NCBI RefSeq assembly: GCF_004331645.1
Contig: NZ_SJSK01000004.1
Location: 526,473-590,472 of the forward strand
DNA length: 64,000 nt
Direction of reading: 5' to 3'
DNA from: Pedobacter frigiditerrae
GTDB lineage: Bacteria > Bacteroidota > Bacteroidia > Sphingobacteriales > Sphingobacteriaceae
Both the position numbers and the translations under genes were made by a program. Under the pieces are notes generated by a model, which saw only the letters and a program-made list of their open reading frames with translations, had not been told where the DNA came from and made no database searches. How positions within the stretch are numbered: position 1 is the stretch's first letter; each line of letters begins with the position of its first letter. Shown piece by piece: positions 1-7,813 of this stretch.

Positions 1-448
1 CATTGCCAATTCTGATTAAGGTTTTCTGCATTACCTGCAAACATATAGCAAGTACTTTTCGTTCATCAAAATCTTTTCTTCTTAAATCTTTGGCAATTTT
101 CTTACGAGCGTCCGTTAAAGCCTTTCCAAATTCTAGAAGCCTAAAATATTTGTGTTCAGACCTTCTAGATGTCCAATCTGGATGATAACGGTATTGTTTT
201 CTCCCCGCAACATCTACACCAATAGCTTGTAAATAACCATTCTTCTTTGGCGAAATCCATACGTCTGTCCAAGCAGGTGGTAAAACCAGTTTTTTAATCC
301 TATCTAAATCTTTTTCATTTTTAATACGCTCTCCATTTTTATCTACATAATAAAAACCACCGGGTTTCCCCTTTCTATAAATACCTGGTTGCTTGGGATG
401 AACATATACCAAGCTGCTAGAATCAATCACTTCGGAAGTAGGAACCAT
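1..448 (-). CDS. DNA topoisomerase IB, N-terminal part (cut by window edge)
   Basis: Translating the minus strand from the ATG at 448 gives 149 residues with no stop, running off the left edge. The segments AIGVDVAGRKQYRYHPDW, KYFRLLEFGKAL and QKTLIRIGN match the N-terminal region of bacterial poxvirus-like type IB topoisomerases, which nick one strand and relax supercoils through a 3'-phosphotyrosine. The catalytic tyrosine and the Arg/His active-site residues lie in the C-terminal half, outside the window, so completeness cannot be judged. The gene is divergent from fmt with about 57 bp between starts. No clear Shine-Dalgarno sequence precedes the ATG and no upstream in-frame ATG is seen nearby. 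Family call is confident; the start is less certain. Confidence 0.85.
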   Translation of the reverse strand, partial: MVPTSEVIDSSSLVYVHPKQPGIYRKGKPGGFYYVDKNGERIKNEKDLDRIKKLVLPPAWTDVWISPKKNGYLQAIGVDVAGRKQYRYHPDWTSRRSEHKYFRLLEFGKALTDARKKIAKDLRRKDFDERKVLAICLQVMQKTLIRIGN

Positions 449-505
449 ATAGATTAAGGAAAATATGAGTGAAATTTTTAGTTATTTTGTTCTGTAAAAC
501 AACAT

Positions 506-1417
506 ATGATGAGAATAGTTTTTATGGGTACGCCCGATTTTGCAGTTGCTTCATTAAGTGCCTTACAACAAGCAGGTTTAGATATTGTTGGTGTAGTTAC
601 CGCAGCTGACAAACCTGCCGGACGTGGTCAAAAATTGAGCGAAAGTGCCGTAAAAAAATACGCTGTAGAAAATGGATTAAAGGTCTTACAACCATTAAAA
701 TTAAAAGACCCAGACTTTATTGCCGAACTTAGCGCTCTAAATGCAGATTTATTTGTTGTAGTAGCTTTTAGAATGTTGCCAGAAATTGTGTGGCAAATGC
801 CTAGCAAAGGAACAATTAATTTACACGGTTCTTTATTGCCTCAATATCGCGGGGCTGCACCAATTAATCATGTTATTATTAATGGCGAAAAAGAAAGTGG
901 TGTAACTACATTCTTTTTAAAACAAGAGATTGACACAGGAGATATTATTTTTTCTGATGCTGTAGAAATTACAGACGATGAAACTGCTGGTGATTTACAT
1001 GATAAATTAATGGCAATTGGTGCTAAATTGATTGTGAAAACGGTTATAGCTATTGATGCTAATGATTATAATGAAGTGCCACAACCGCAAAGTGAGGAGT
1101 TAAAATCGGCACCAAAAATATTTAAGGAATTCTGTAAAGTAGATTGGAACCAAAGCACTCAAACTGTATACAATCATATCCGTGGCTTAAGCCCTTATCC
1201 AACTGCTTTTACTATTTTTAACGAGAAAACATTAAAGATATTTAAAGCAGAACCCGAAGACAAAGAGCCTGCTATTTCTGCAGGAGCTTTTTTAACTGAT
1301 GGAAAAACTTATTTAAAATTTGCTACCAAAGATGGTTTTATTAAAGTAACTGACGTTCAGTTTGAAGGCAAAAAGCGAATGTTGATTGATGAGTTTTTGA
1401 GAGGGATGAGGTTATAG
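506..1417 (+). CDS. fmt: Methionyl-tRNA formyltransferase
   Basis: Transfers a formyl group from 10-formyl-THF to initiator Met-tRNA in the cytoplasm. At 303 aa it is close to the usual 310-315. The N-terminal formyltransferase fold starts with RIVFMGTPDFAV. The catalytic triad typical of the family is visible as Asn105, His107 (in HGSLLPQYRGAAPI) and Asp143 (EIDTGD). The C-terminal OB-like tRNA-binding domain covers about residues 205-303 (YNHIRGLSPYPTAF). Two ATGs are adjacent at 506 and 509; either could start, the second giving the usual MRIVFMGTP. It is divergent from the topoisomerase gene and followed by a non-coding repeat-rich gap, so it is probably monocistronic. Confidence 0.97.
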   Translation: MMRIVFMGTPDFAVASLSALQQAGLDIVGVVTAADKPAGRGQKLSESAVKKYAVENGLKVLQPLKLKDPDFIAELSALNADLFVVVAFRMLPEIVWQMPSKGTINLHGSLLPQYRGAAPINHVIINGEKESGVTTFFLKQEIDTGDIIFSDAVEITDDETAGDLHDKLMAIGAKLIVKTVIAIDANDYNEVPQPQSEELKSAPKIFKEFCKVDWNQSTQTVYNHIRGLSPYPTAFTIFNEKTLKIFKAEPEDKEPAISAGAFLTDGKTYLKFATKDGFIKVTDVQFEGKKRMLIDEFLRGMRL

Positions 1418-1569
1418 TGGTTAACTGTTTGAGTTGGTTAATCGGTTAATTGTTGAGTTTGATGGCTTGCTATCAAGGTTCCTTAATTTAAAAGGATTTA
1501 GAAAAGCTCCTTCGGAGTCCCTTTGGGACAATCAGCAGCTTCCATTATTGTGAGTTGGGCTATACTTTA

Positions 1570-1670
1570 CCTGCCTAAACGCAGGCAGGCAATCTTTTTA
1601 TGCCCTTCGACTATGCTCAGGGTGACATAAAAAGTATTTTCGTTACTATCCTGCCTGCCGGATAGGCAGG
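1570..1670. repeat. Pair of CCTGCCT/AGGCAGG hairpins
   Basis: Two stem-loops use identical 7-bp arms: CCTGCCT at 1570-1576 with AGGCAGG at 1583-1589, and CCTGCCT at 1650-1656 with AGGCAGG at 1664-1670. The loops differ. They bracket the palindromic element at 1594-1634. Identical arms with different loops suggest two copies of one short intergenic palindrome. Neither has a strong T-run, so they are poor intrinsic terminators. Confidence 0.6.
1594..1634. repeat. Palindromic intergenic repeat, copy A
   Basis: A 41-bp element with 9-bp terminal arms CTTTTTATG and CATAAAAAG, an inner CCCT/AGGG stem and a 12-nt centre TCGACTATGCTC. A second copy on the opposite strand lies at 45117-45153. There the inner stem is CGCT/AGCG and the arms lack AT on both sides, so both differences keep base pairing. 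The core resembles the widespread TTCGACTACGCTCA intergenic repeat that I recall from many Bacteroidota; that family link is from memory. Confidence 0.75.
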
Positions 1671-1886
1671 TTTAGTTTACGTAGGTTTTTGTAAAATTTA
1701 GGGCTGTACAATGTCAAGAGCCAGACACTTTGTTAAATAAACCCGATTGAAGTGGATCCCGATTCTTCATTGGGAGGAATGAAAAGCGGAATTGTATTTG
1801 CCAAGAACTACTTACATTCGTTTTCCGGTCTTCGAAAAGGTTTGGCTTGACACTTAACTTTCGGACTTTACTGACTTTCCGACTAT

Positions 1887-2726
1887 TTAAATTAACCCAT
1901 TTAACTTTGCGCTCAAATCTTTTGCTACTTCGTTAAAATAACGCTTTTTACCATAACCCATTATCCACCTAATTCCGCTACTGGCATTAGTAACAAAAAC
2001 TTCTTCTGCTTCATTTAAAATATCTGGATTGATTTGAGCTTCTATTAAAGGCAAATTATACATTTTAGCAAGCTTTAAAACTACACTTCGCATTACACCT
2101 GCAACGCAACCCTCAGATAAGGCAGGTGTATAAATTTGATTTTGATAAACTACAAATATGTTTGAGCTAGTGCTTTCGCATAAAAACCCATTTTGATTTA
2201 AAATCATTGCCTCATCTAAACGATGTTGTTTCTGAAACAATGCTGCCATTACATACAACAGTGCGTTACTGGTTTTGAAGTTAGAAAGCTTGTTTATTTG
2301 TTTAGTTAGTTCGTCATAAACATCAATAATTAAACCTTTCTGATTGAGTTCATATTGAGGTTGCTCTAGAGGAATACTCTCAAATAAATAACCTACTTTA
2401 TTGCTCTGTGGTGTATACAAGCCTTCACCATCACGATAAACCGATAACCTAAAACGCACATTACCATTTAATTTATTCTTCTTGAGCAACTCTGCAGTTT
2501 TTTGCCTTAAAAAATATTCGTCTAGCAAAGCATAACCTTCCATTTTTAAAGCTTTCATACCAGCTCGTAAACGATCTGCATGTTGCTCGGCAAATTGCAA
2601 TTTTCCATTACACATTCGCATAGATTCAAATAAACCATCGCCAAATTTAAAACTACGATTGCCAGCCTTAATTACAGCTTGCTCTGAAGCGAAAAATTCG
2701 TCGTTAAATAAAATATATGTAGACAT
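1887..2726 (-). CDS. Aminotransferase class IV (BCAT/ADC-lyase family)
   Basis: A PLP enzyme of fold type IV, 279 aa. Visible family features are the N-terminal GDGLFESMRM segment, the lysine in LSNFKTSNALLYV (expected Schiff-base Lys, about residue 150), and CESTSSNIFVV, the phosphate-cup region. The family includes branched-chain aminotransferase, D-amino-acid aminotransferase and 4-amino-4-deoxychorismate lyase (PabC). The length and the AGNRSFKFGDGLFES start favour a PabC-like enzyme, and a pabB lies at 20.6 kb, but the two are not linked, so substrate is not assigned. It sits 3 nt downstream of rluD on the same strand and is probably co-transcribed with it. Confidence 0.85.
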   Translation of the reverse strand: MSTYILFNDEFFASEQAVIKAGNRSFKFGDGLFESMRMCNGKLQFAEQHADRLRAGMKALKMEGYALLDEYFLRQKTAELLKKNKLNGNVRFRLSVYRDGEGLYTPQSNKVGYLFESIPLEQPQYELNQKGLIIDVYDELTKQINKLSNFKTSNALLYVMAALFQKQHRLDEAMILNQNGFLCESTSSNIFVVYQNQIYTPALSEGCVAGVMRSVVLKLAKMYNLPLIEAQINPDILNEAEEVFVTNASSGIRWIMGYGKKRYFNEVAKDLSAKLNGLI

Positions 2727-2729
2727 GAT

Positions 2730-3758
2730 TTATTGAGGCAGTGCTGCGTAATTTCTCCATTTTAACAATACAGATTTAAAATCTTCTGGTAAAGGTGCCT
2801 GAAACTCCATGTATTTTTGTGTTGTAGGATGTATAAAACCTAATGTTTGGGCATGTAAGGCTTGACGAGGCAACATTTCGAAACAATTGCTTACAAACTG
2901 TTTATATTTAGTAAAGGTTGTTCCTTTTAAAATTTTATCGCCACCATAATTGGCATCGCTAAATAATGGGTGACCAATATGTTGCATGTGTGCTCTAATT
3001 TGGTGCGTTCTACCTGTTTCTAGCTGACAACTAATTAAAGTTACGTAACCTAACCGTTCTAAAACACTGTAATTAGTAGCAGACCATTTACCCTTTTCTT
3101 CATCATCGTATACATCCATGATGATTCTGTTTTTTAAGCTACGCCCAATAAAACCTTCTACCCTCCCATCATTTTCAATATCGCCCCAAGCTAGTGCTAT
3201 GTATTTTCTGGTAATAGTATGGTCAAAAAACTGCTTGGCCAGCTTGGTCATTGTAATTTCGTTTTTGCTAATAAGCAAAAGTCCAGAAGTGTCTTTATCA
3301 ATTCTATGCACTAAACCTGGTCTACCATCATTACCAGGCAAAGTTGGTAATTGTTCAAAATGATAAGCCAATGCATTTACTAAGGTTCCTGTATAATTAT
3401 TAAAACCTGGGTGAACAACCATACCGGCTGGCTTATTCACGACCAATAAATCTGCATCTTCATAAATAATATCTATCGGGATATTTTCTGGGTAAACCTC
3501 CGTATCACGTGGTGGATGAGCAAATACAATTGAAATTTCATCAAAAGGTTTAACCTTGTAGCTAGATTTAACGGTTTTTTTATTTACCAAGACATTCCCA
3601 GCATCTATGGCATTCTGAATTCTATTTCTTGACGCATTTTCTAGACGGTGCATCAAAAACTTGTCAATACGAAGCAAAGACTGTCCTTTATCTACAACAA
3701 TATTAAAATGCTCAAATAAATCCTGCTCTTCTTCCTGATCAATAATGTTGTTTTCCAT
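2730..3758 (-). CDS. rluD: Ribosomal large subunit pseudouridine synthase RluD-like
   Basis: Isomerises uridine to pseudouridine in 23S rRNA (helix 69 positions in the RluD family). The 342-aa protein has an S4 RNA-binding domain at about residues 28-85 and the RluA-family catalytic domain after it. The motif GLVHRIDKDTSGL contains the catalytic aspartate, Asp154. RTHQIRAHMQHIGHPL near residue 250 is the other family signature. Assignment to RluD over RluB/RluC rests on the S4 plus RluA domain arrangement and length. A TATTTTTG -7 box ends 4 nt before the ATG, predicting a leaderless message. The class IV aminotransferase follows after 3 nt. Confidence 0.93.
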   Translation of the reverse strand: MENNIIDQEEEQDLFEHFNIVVDKGQSLLRIDKFLMHRLENASRNRIQNAIDAGNVLVNKKTVKSSYKVKPFDEISIVFAHPPRDTEVYPENIPIDIIYEDADLLVVNKPAGMVVHPGFNNYTGTLVNALAYHFEQLPTLPGNDGRPGLVHRIDKDTSGLLLISKNEITMTKLAKQFFDHTITRKYIALAWGDIENDGRVEGFIGRSLKNRIIMDVYDDEEKGKWSATNYSVLERLGYVTLISCQLETGRTHQIRAHMQHIGHPLFSDANYGGDKILKGTTFTKYKQFVSNCFEMLPRQALHAQTLGFIHPTTQKYMEFQAPLPEDFKSVLLKWRNYAALPQ

Positions 3759-3762
3759 ACTG

Positions 3763-3770
3763 CAAAAATA
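3763..3770 (-). promoter_or_regulatory. -7 box of the rluD promoter
   Basis: On the minus strand this reads TATTTTTG, an exact match to the Bacteroidota TAnnTTTG element. Only 4 nt separate it from the rluD ATG at 3758, so a start site about 5 nt downstream of the box would fall at or beside the A of ATG. No convincing -33 element is visible. Confidence 0.6.
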
Positions 3771-3945
3771 GGATTAACAATTTGATAATTTTAAAAAAAA
3801 CCAAATGGCTTAGTTTTTGTTAATGTACAATCACCAATATTAAAGTACAACCTATGGAAAACTTTACCCAAAATGTTAAAATTGTTCTAAACTTTTTTCC
3901 TTATCTGCTAAGAAAGATATATTTTCGTCCCTGATAACCAATCAG

Positions 3946-4998
3946 ATGAACGAAAAAATGAAAAAAAAACGATCTCTACTAAAGCACTTAGTTGTTCTTA
4001 GTGCTTTTTTATTTCCATTAAATTTAATGGCTCAACAAGATGTGGGTGATTTATTCAAATCAGGCCCAGCTGATGCAACCAAGTTGGTTGACGCATATAT
4101 GAATCCACTTTTTAAAGGTCTTGGTGTAGGCTTAAACTCTGGATGGCATAATACAGCAAAAGCAAAAAGTTTTTTACGTTTCGATTTGCGCATTACAGCT
4201 ACAGCAGCTTTTGCCCCAACAAAAGATCAGTCATACAACACAAATAATCTAGGGTTGCAAAACATTAAACCGTCTTTAGGCCAAAATGGTATTGGCCCCA
4301 CTGCCCTAGGAGATGACAACGAGGGATCAACCATGGATATCCTGATTAATGGTGTTCCTTCAGGCAAGACGTTTAAACTACCACAAGGTTCAGGAATTCA
4401 CTTTGCTCCTTCTCCTCAAGTTCAACTAACTGTGGGTTTACCAAAAAATATTGATATCTCTTTACGTTTAGTACCTAGCATTAAATTAGGTGACGATGCT
4501 GGAAAAATTAATATGTTTGGCGTTGGCGCTAAAGTTGAGATCTTGCCTTTAATTATGGGTAAATCAGACAAATTAATTCCGTTTGATTTAGCTATTGCTT
4601 TAGGGTTAACAAGGTTAAACTATAATCTACCTTTGGATATAAATAATGGTAAATATTCTAATCAAGAGATAGACATTAAAATTAATGGGTTTAGTGCTGA
4701 AGCCATTATTTCTAAGAAAATTTTGTTTTTCACACCATTTGCAAGCGTAGGCTACAATTCTTCTAACTCTAATCTTAAAGCATTAGGGTCATATGACTTT
4801 GATTCACCAACTATTGGGAACCCAAACAATACACAAACATTTACGGATCCTGTAAATTTAAAAAATGGCGAAATAAATGGACTTAAAGCATCATTAGGTT
4901 TCCAATTAAATTTAGCATTTTTAAGAGTATATGGATCTTATACTAAAGCTCAATACAGTTATGTAAACGCTGGTATTGGTTTCGGAATAGGTAAATAA
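3946..4998 (+). CDS. Outer-membrane beta-barrel protein, DUF6588-like
   Basis: A 350-aa secreted protein with an N-terminal signal peptide (positively charged MNEKMKKKR, hydrophobic run, cleavage after LMAQ). The rest shows alternating hydrophobic beta-strand patterns (VQLTVGLPKNIDISLRLVPSI and similar) and ends in aromatic/glycine-rich strands, as expected for a small outer-membrane barrel. It resembles the DUF6588 family of Bacteroidota; I place it there from memory of the N-terminal pattern. Function is unknown. A second in-frame ATG at residue 4 is an alternative start. A strong intrinsic terminator follows at 5017-5047. Upstream it is divergent from rluD across 187 bp. Confidence 0.75.
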   Translation: MNEKMKKKRSLLKHLVVLSAFLFPLNLMAQQDVGDLFKSGPADATKLVDAYMNPLFKGLGVGLNSGWHNTAKAKSFLRFDLRITATAAFAPTKDQSYNTNNLGLQNIKPSLGQNGIGPTALGDDNEGSTMDILINGVPSGKTFKLPQGSGIHFAPSPQVQLTVGLPKNIDISLRLVPSIKLGDDAGKINMFGVGAKVEILPLIMGKSDKLIPFDLAIALGLTRLNYNLPLDINNGKYSNQEIDIKINGFSAEAIISKKILFFTPFASVGYNSSNSNLKALGSYDFDSPTIGNPNNTQTFTDPVNLKNGEINGLKASLGFQLNLAFLRVYGSYTKAQYSYVNAGIGFGIGK

Positions 4999-5016
4999 TA
5001 TTTTAAAACGTCATTT

Positions 5017-5047
5017 AAAAAGCTTCTCTTTGGGGAAGCTTTTTTTG
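5017..5047 (+). terminator. Intrinsic terminator after the outer-membrane gene
   Basis: A 10-bp stem AAAAAGCTTC/GAAGCTTTTT (5017-5026 with 5035-5044), an 8-nt loop and a run of T. It ends 5 nt before the ATG of the next gene at 5052, an unusually tight arrangement. Confidence 0.85.
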
Positions 5048-5051
5048 TTTA

Positions 5052-5930
5052 ATGCAAACCCACAGTCCAATCCATCAAATTAATTTTCAGTCGTTAAAGC
5101 CAATTTGGGTTAAGCGAGATGATTTGATTGACCCCTATATTTCTGGCAATAAATGGCGTAAACTCAAATACATTTTAAAAGATGTAGTTATTAACGGAAA
5201 AACTCATTTAGTAACTTTTGGTGGGGCATATTCTAACCATTTAGTGGCAACAGCTGCGGCAGCTGCTAGAAACAGCTTAAAGGCTACGGCTTTTGTGCGT
5301 GGTGAGGAAGTAGCAAATGAAATGTTATTGCTTTGTAGGTTATTTGGGATGAGCTTAATCTTTACCGACAGAGAAAGTTATAGGGACAAACAACAACTAT
5401 TTGATAAAAATTTCGGTAATGATGGTGAAGCTTATTATATTGATGAAGGCGGTGCAAGTGAAGAAGCAACTATAGGTTGTGCAGAAATTATAACTGAACT
5501 AAACGAACAATATGATCATATTTTTTGTGCAGCTGGAACAGGAACAACTGCAGCAGGTTTACTAAAAGGAATTAATAAAACAGGGTTAAATACTCAATTA
5601 AATGTTATTCCTATTTTAAAAGGTGGAGAGTTTATTGAAAATGAAATAAGCAAATATGAATCAGATTTAAATAAACTGAAATTACATACTGAATATCATT
5701 TCGGTGGCTATGCCAAAACAAGTCAAGAGTTATTACAATTTATGAAAACATTTTCTGCAGAAACTGGAATGTTAATAGATCCCGTTTATACTGCAAAAAT
5801 GTTTTTTGCCATTAATGATTTATACAATAAGGATTATTTTAAAAAAGATGCAAAAATATTAGCCATCCACACGGGCGGATTGCTTGGCATTTTAGGGATG
5901 AAAGATAAATTAAATGAGGCTATGAAATAA
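5052..5930 (+). CDS. PLP-dependent ACC deaminase/D-cysteine desulfhydrase family enzyme
   Basis: A fold type II PLP enzyme, 292 aa. The N-terminal PIWVKRDDLIDPYISGNKWRK motif is the family signature, with Lys34 as the expected Schiff-base lysine. FGGAYSNHL is the substrate-carboxylate loop and CAAGTGTTAAGLLKG the phosphate-binding loop. Family members either deaminate 1-aminocyclopropane-1-carboxylate or desulfhydrate D-cysteine; the residues that would separate the two cannot be assigned safely here, so substrate is open. The ATG stands 5 nt after a terminator T-run. Any promoter must therefore lie inside the end of the upstream gene, or expression comes from read-through. Confidence 0.85.
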   Translation: MQTHSPIHQINFQSLKPIWVKRDDLIDPYISGNKWRKLKYILKDVVINGKTHLVTFGGAYSNHLVATAAAAARNSLKATAFVRGEEVANEMLLLCRLFGMSLIFTDRESYRDKQQLFDKNFGNDGEAYYIDEGGASEEATIGCAEIITELNEQYDHIFCAAGTGTTAAGLLKGINKTGLNTQLNVIPILKGGEFIENEISKYESDLNKLKLHTEYHFGGYAKTSQELLQFMKTFSAETGMLIDPVYTAKMFFAINDLYNKDYFKKDAKILAIHTGGLLGILGMKDKLNEAMK

Positions 5931-5931
5931 T

Positions 5932-6123
5932 CTATGATGGCTTAACATTTATTGCTCTCATTTTATGGTTTTCTGTAGTTACCTCAAAAGCAACCTCATC
6001 TAAAATCTCAACTTCATGTGGGCAGTCTGCCTTGGTAAAACCATACTCTATATTGGTACTATTGTCTTTAATATTACCAATTCCCTTAATCGAATTAAAA
6101 CTAATCACTACTCCGTATCTCAT
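5932..6123 (-). CDS. Small cold-shock-domain-like protein
   Basis: A 63-aa protein with the overall pattern of a cold shock domain: G-V-V-x-x-FNSIKGIGNI in place of KWFNxxKGFGFI, a central FTKADC strand, and EVAFEVTTENHKMRAINV matching the C-terminal VxFEVxxxxxGxxAxNV part. The aromatic residues of RNP1 are lost (KGIGNI), so nucleic-acid stacking would be weak or different. It converges on the deaminase gene with a 1-bp gap. Function is unknown; RNA binding is only an inference from the fold. Confidence 0.65.
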   Translation of the reverse strand: MRYGVVISFNSIKGIGNIKDNSTNIEYGFTKADCPHEVEILDEVAFEVTTENHKMRAINVKPS

Positions 6124-6325
6124 AACACTGCTTTTAAATGTTCAGTAAGGTAGTCATTAATAAATTGGTAAATTTTTAAATCTCCAGTCCTCAACAAGCA
6201 GTTTTTTTGAAAAATAACCGTATTAGTTTTCCACATTTCTTAAGTTCTATTCAACTTTTCTGCAAAAACTAACTTTAGTTCATTTAAACCTAGTTTTTAG
6301 ACTCAAAGTTCAAATAGTGCTTAAA

Positions 6326-6356
6326 TTTGATAATTTGGCACATTTAGCTACTTTTG
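6326..6356 (+). promoter_or_regulatory. Promoter of the lysine 6-transaminase gene
   Basis: TTTG at 6326-6329, a 19-nt spacer, then TACTTTTG at 6349-6356. Both boxes match the Bacteroidota consensus (TTTG, TAnnTTTG) exactly. Transcription would start near 6361-6363, giving a leader of about 18 nt before the ATG at 6380. Confidence 0.8.
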
Positions 6357-6379
6357 AAGCAGACCAAAATGTATAGCTT

Positions 6380-7711
6380 ATGTATAAACTTAGTGTAGCT
6401 CCCGATCAAGTAAACCAAACTTTACAACAACATATTTTAGCAGATGGTTTCGACCTCACCTACGATATGGAGAAAAGCAATGGTGCCTATATTTATGACT
6501 CGAAATATAACCGCAGCTTATTAGACTTCTTTACTTGTTTTGCTTCTGTTCCATTGGGATACAATCACCCAAAGATGGTAAATGATGAAGCCTTTAAACA
6601 TAACTTGCTTTTAGCGGCAATGGCCAATCCTTCAAATTCTGATGTTTATACCCAACAATATGCAGAGTTTGTTAAAACATTTGGTAAAATTGGAATTCCC
6701 TCCTATTTACCTCATGCCTTTTTTATTGCCGGTGGTGCTTTAGCCGTAGAAAATGCAATAAAAGTAGCAATGGATTGGAAGGTTCAAAAGAACTTTGCAA
6801 AAGGTTATAAGGAAGAAAAAGGTTTCAAGGTACTTCACTTTGAAAGAGCTTTTCACGGCCGTACTGGCTATACATTAAGCCTAACCAATACCTTACCAGA
6901 CAAAACTAAATGGTTTGCGAAATTTGATTGGCCAAGGGTTTCTATTCCTCAAGTTAAATTTCCATTAACAGGTAATAATTTGGTAACTGCAGAAGAAACT
7001 GAAACTTTATCCATAGCTCAAGTTAAACAAGCATTTGCTGAAAACAAGGATGAAATTTGTGCTATCATCATAGAGCCAATCCAATCTGAAGGTGGAGATA
7101 ACCATTTACGTGAAGAATTTCTAATTCAACTTCGCCAACTGGCTGATGAAAATGAAGCTTTTTTAATTTATGATGAAGTTCAAACTGGGGTTGGATTAAC
7201 TGGAAAATTTTGGTGCCATCAGCATTTCAGCGAACAAGCTCGCCCAGACATAGTTGCCTTTGGTAAAAAAATGCAAATCTGCGGAATTCTAGTTGGCAAA
7301 AAAGTAGAAGAAATAGAAACCAATGTATTTAGTGTTCCCTCACGTATTAACTCTACTTGGGGTGGTAATTTAGTAGATATGGTTCGTTCAACTCAAATTC
7401 TTAATATTTTAGAAGAAGATAAATTGTGTGATAATGCAACAGGAGTTGGTAATTATTTACAAAATCAATTAACTCAATTAGCCCAAAAATATGATAAGAT
7501 GAGTAATGTTCGTGGTCGTGGTTTACTTTGCGCTTTCGATTTCCCTACCAAAAATATGCGTAATTCATTTGTACAAAAAGGAATGGAGAACAACGTCATG
7601 TTTTTAGGTTGCGGCAATCAAACTATACGTTTCAGACCTGCATTATGTATAGAAAAAAAGCACATTGATTTAGGAATGGAAGTGATGGAAAAGATTTTGC
7701 CAAGTTTATAA
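6380..7711 (+). CDS. lat: L-lysine 6-transaminase
   Basis: A class III PLP aminotransferase, 443 aa, that removes the epsilon amino group of lysine using 2-oxoglutarate, giving 2-aminoadipate semialdehyde. The match to the lysine 6-transaminase subfamily is seen in DFFTCFASVPLGYNHPK, FIAGGALAVENAIKVAMDWK, FERAFHGRTGYT and AFGKKMQICGI. Asp265 (YDEVQTG) should contact the pyridine nitrogen, and Lys296 or Lys297 should form the Schiff base. It has its own strong promoter and stands alone on the plus strand. A glutaryl-CoA-dehydrogenase-like gene lies 2.4 kb downstream on the other strand, which fits lysine breakdown via aminoadipate, though the intermediate steps are not in the window. Confidence 0.93.
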   Translation: MYKLSVAPDQVNQTLQQHILADGFDLTYDMEKSNGAYIYDSKYNRSLLDFFTCFASVPLGYNHPKMVNDEAFKHNLLLAAMANPSNSDVYTQQYAEFVKTFGKIGIPSYLPHAFFIAGGALAVENAIKVAMDWKVQKNFAKGYKEEKGFKVLHFERAFHGRTGYTLSLTNTLPDKTKWFAKFDWPRVSIPQVKFPLTGNNLVTAEETETLSIAQVKQAFAENKDEICAIIIEPIQSEGGDNHLREEFLIQLRQLADENEAFLIYDEVQTGVGLTGKFWCHQHFSEQARPDIVAFGKKMQICGILVGKKVEEIETNVFSVPSRINSTWGGNLVDMVRSTQILNILEEDKLCDNATGVGNYLQNQLTQLAQKYDKMSNVRGRGLLCAFDFPTKNMRNSFVQKGMENNVMFLGCGNQTIRFRPALCIEKKHIDLGMEVMEKILPSL

Positions 7712-7726
7712 ATTACTATTACAAAA

Positions 7727-7797
7727 TTAAACCACATAGGCACATAGTGAAAGAAAAGGCAGTTATAAAACCGATTTCTATGTTTCTATGTGGTTAA
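7727..7797. repeat. Long imperfect inverted repeat (ACCACATAGG type)
   Basis: Arms of about 20 bp at 7727-7747 and 7778-7797 pair with about three differences (left contains ACCACATAGGCACATAG, right CTATGTTTCTATGTGGT), separated by 30 nt. It lies between the lat stop and the start of the small membrane protein. There is no T-run after it. It resembles the common Bacteroidota intergenic palindromes with ACCACA-type ends, which I recall from memory. Confidence 0.6.
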
Positions 7798-7813
7798 AAC
7801 ATTAAGTAAAACA

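Larger units (their letters stand above)
1418..1886. repeat. 469-bp palindrome-rich intergenic mosaic
   Basis: No gene is seen here on either strand. The stretch is a patchwork of short palindromes: CTCC-TTC-GGAG (1507-1517), GTCCC-TTT-GGGAC (1517-1529), two hairpins with the same CCTGCCT/AGGCAGG arms, a 41-bp palindromic element (1594-1634), and at 1857-1884 an ACTTTCGGACTT run that recurs near 46847. It separates fmt (+) from the class IV aminotransferase (-), which converge on it, so transcription termination may be one effect. The mixture looks like accumulated REP-like debris. Confidence 0.7.

Noticed and set aside
3..185. Plus-strand frame at the left edge
   Set aside because: It is antisense to the topoisomerase IB gene, whose minus-strand translation has clear family motifs.
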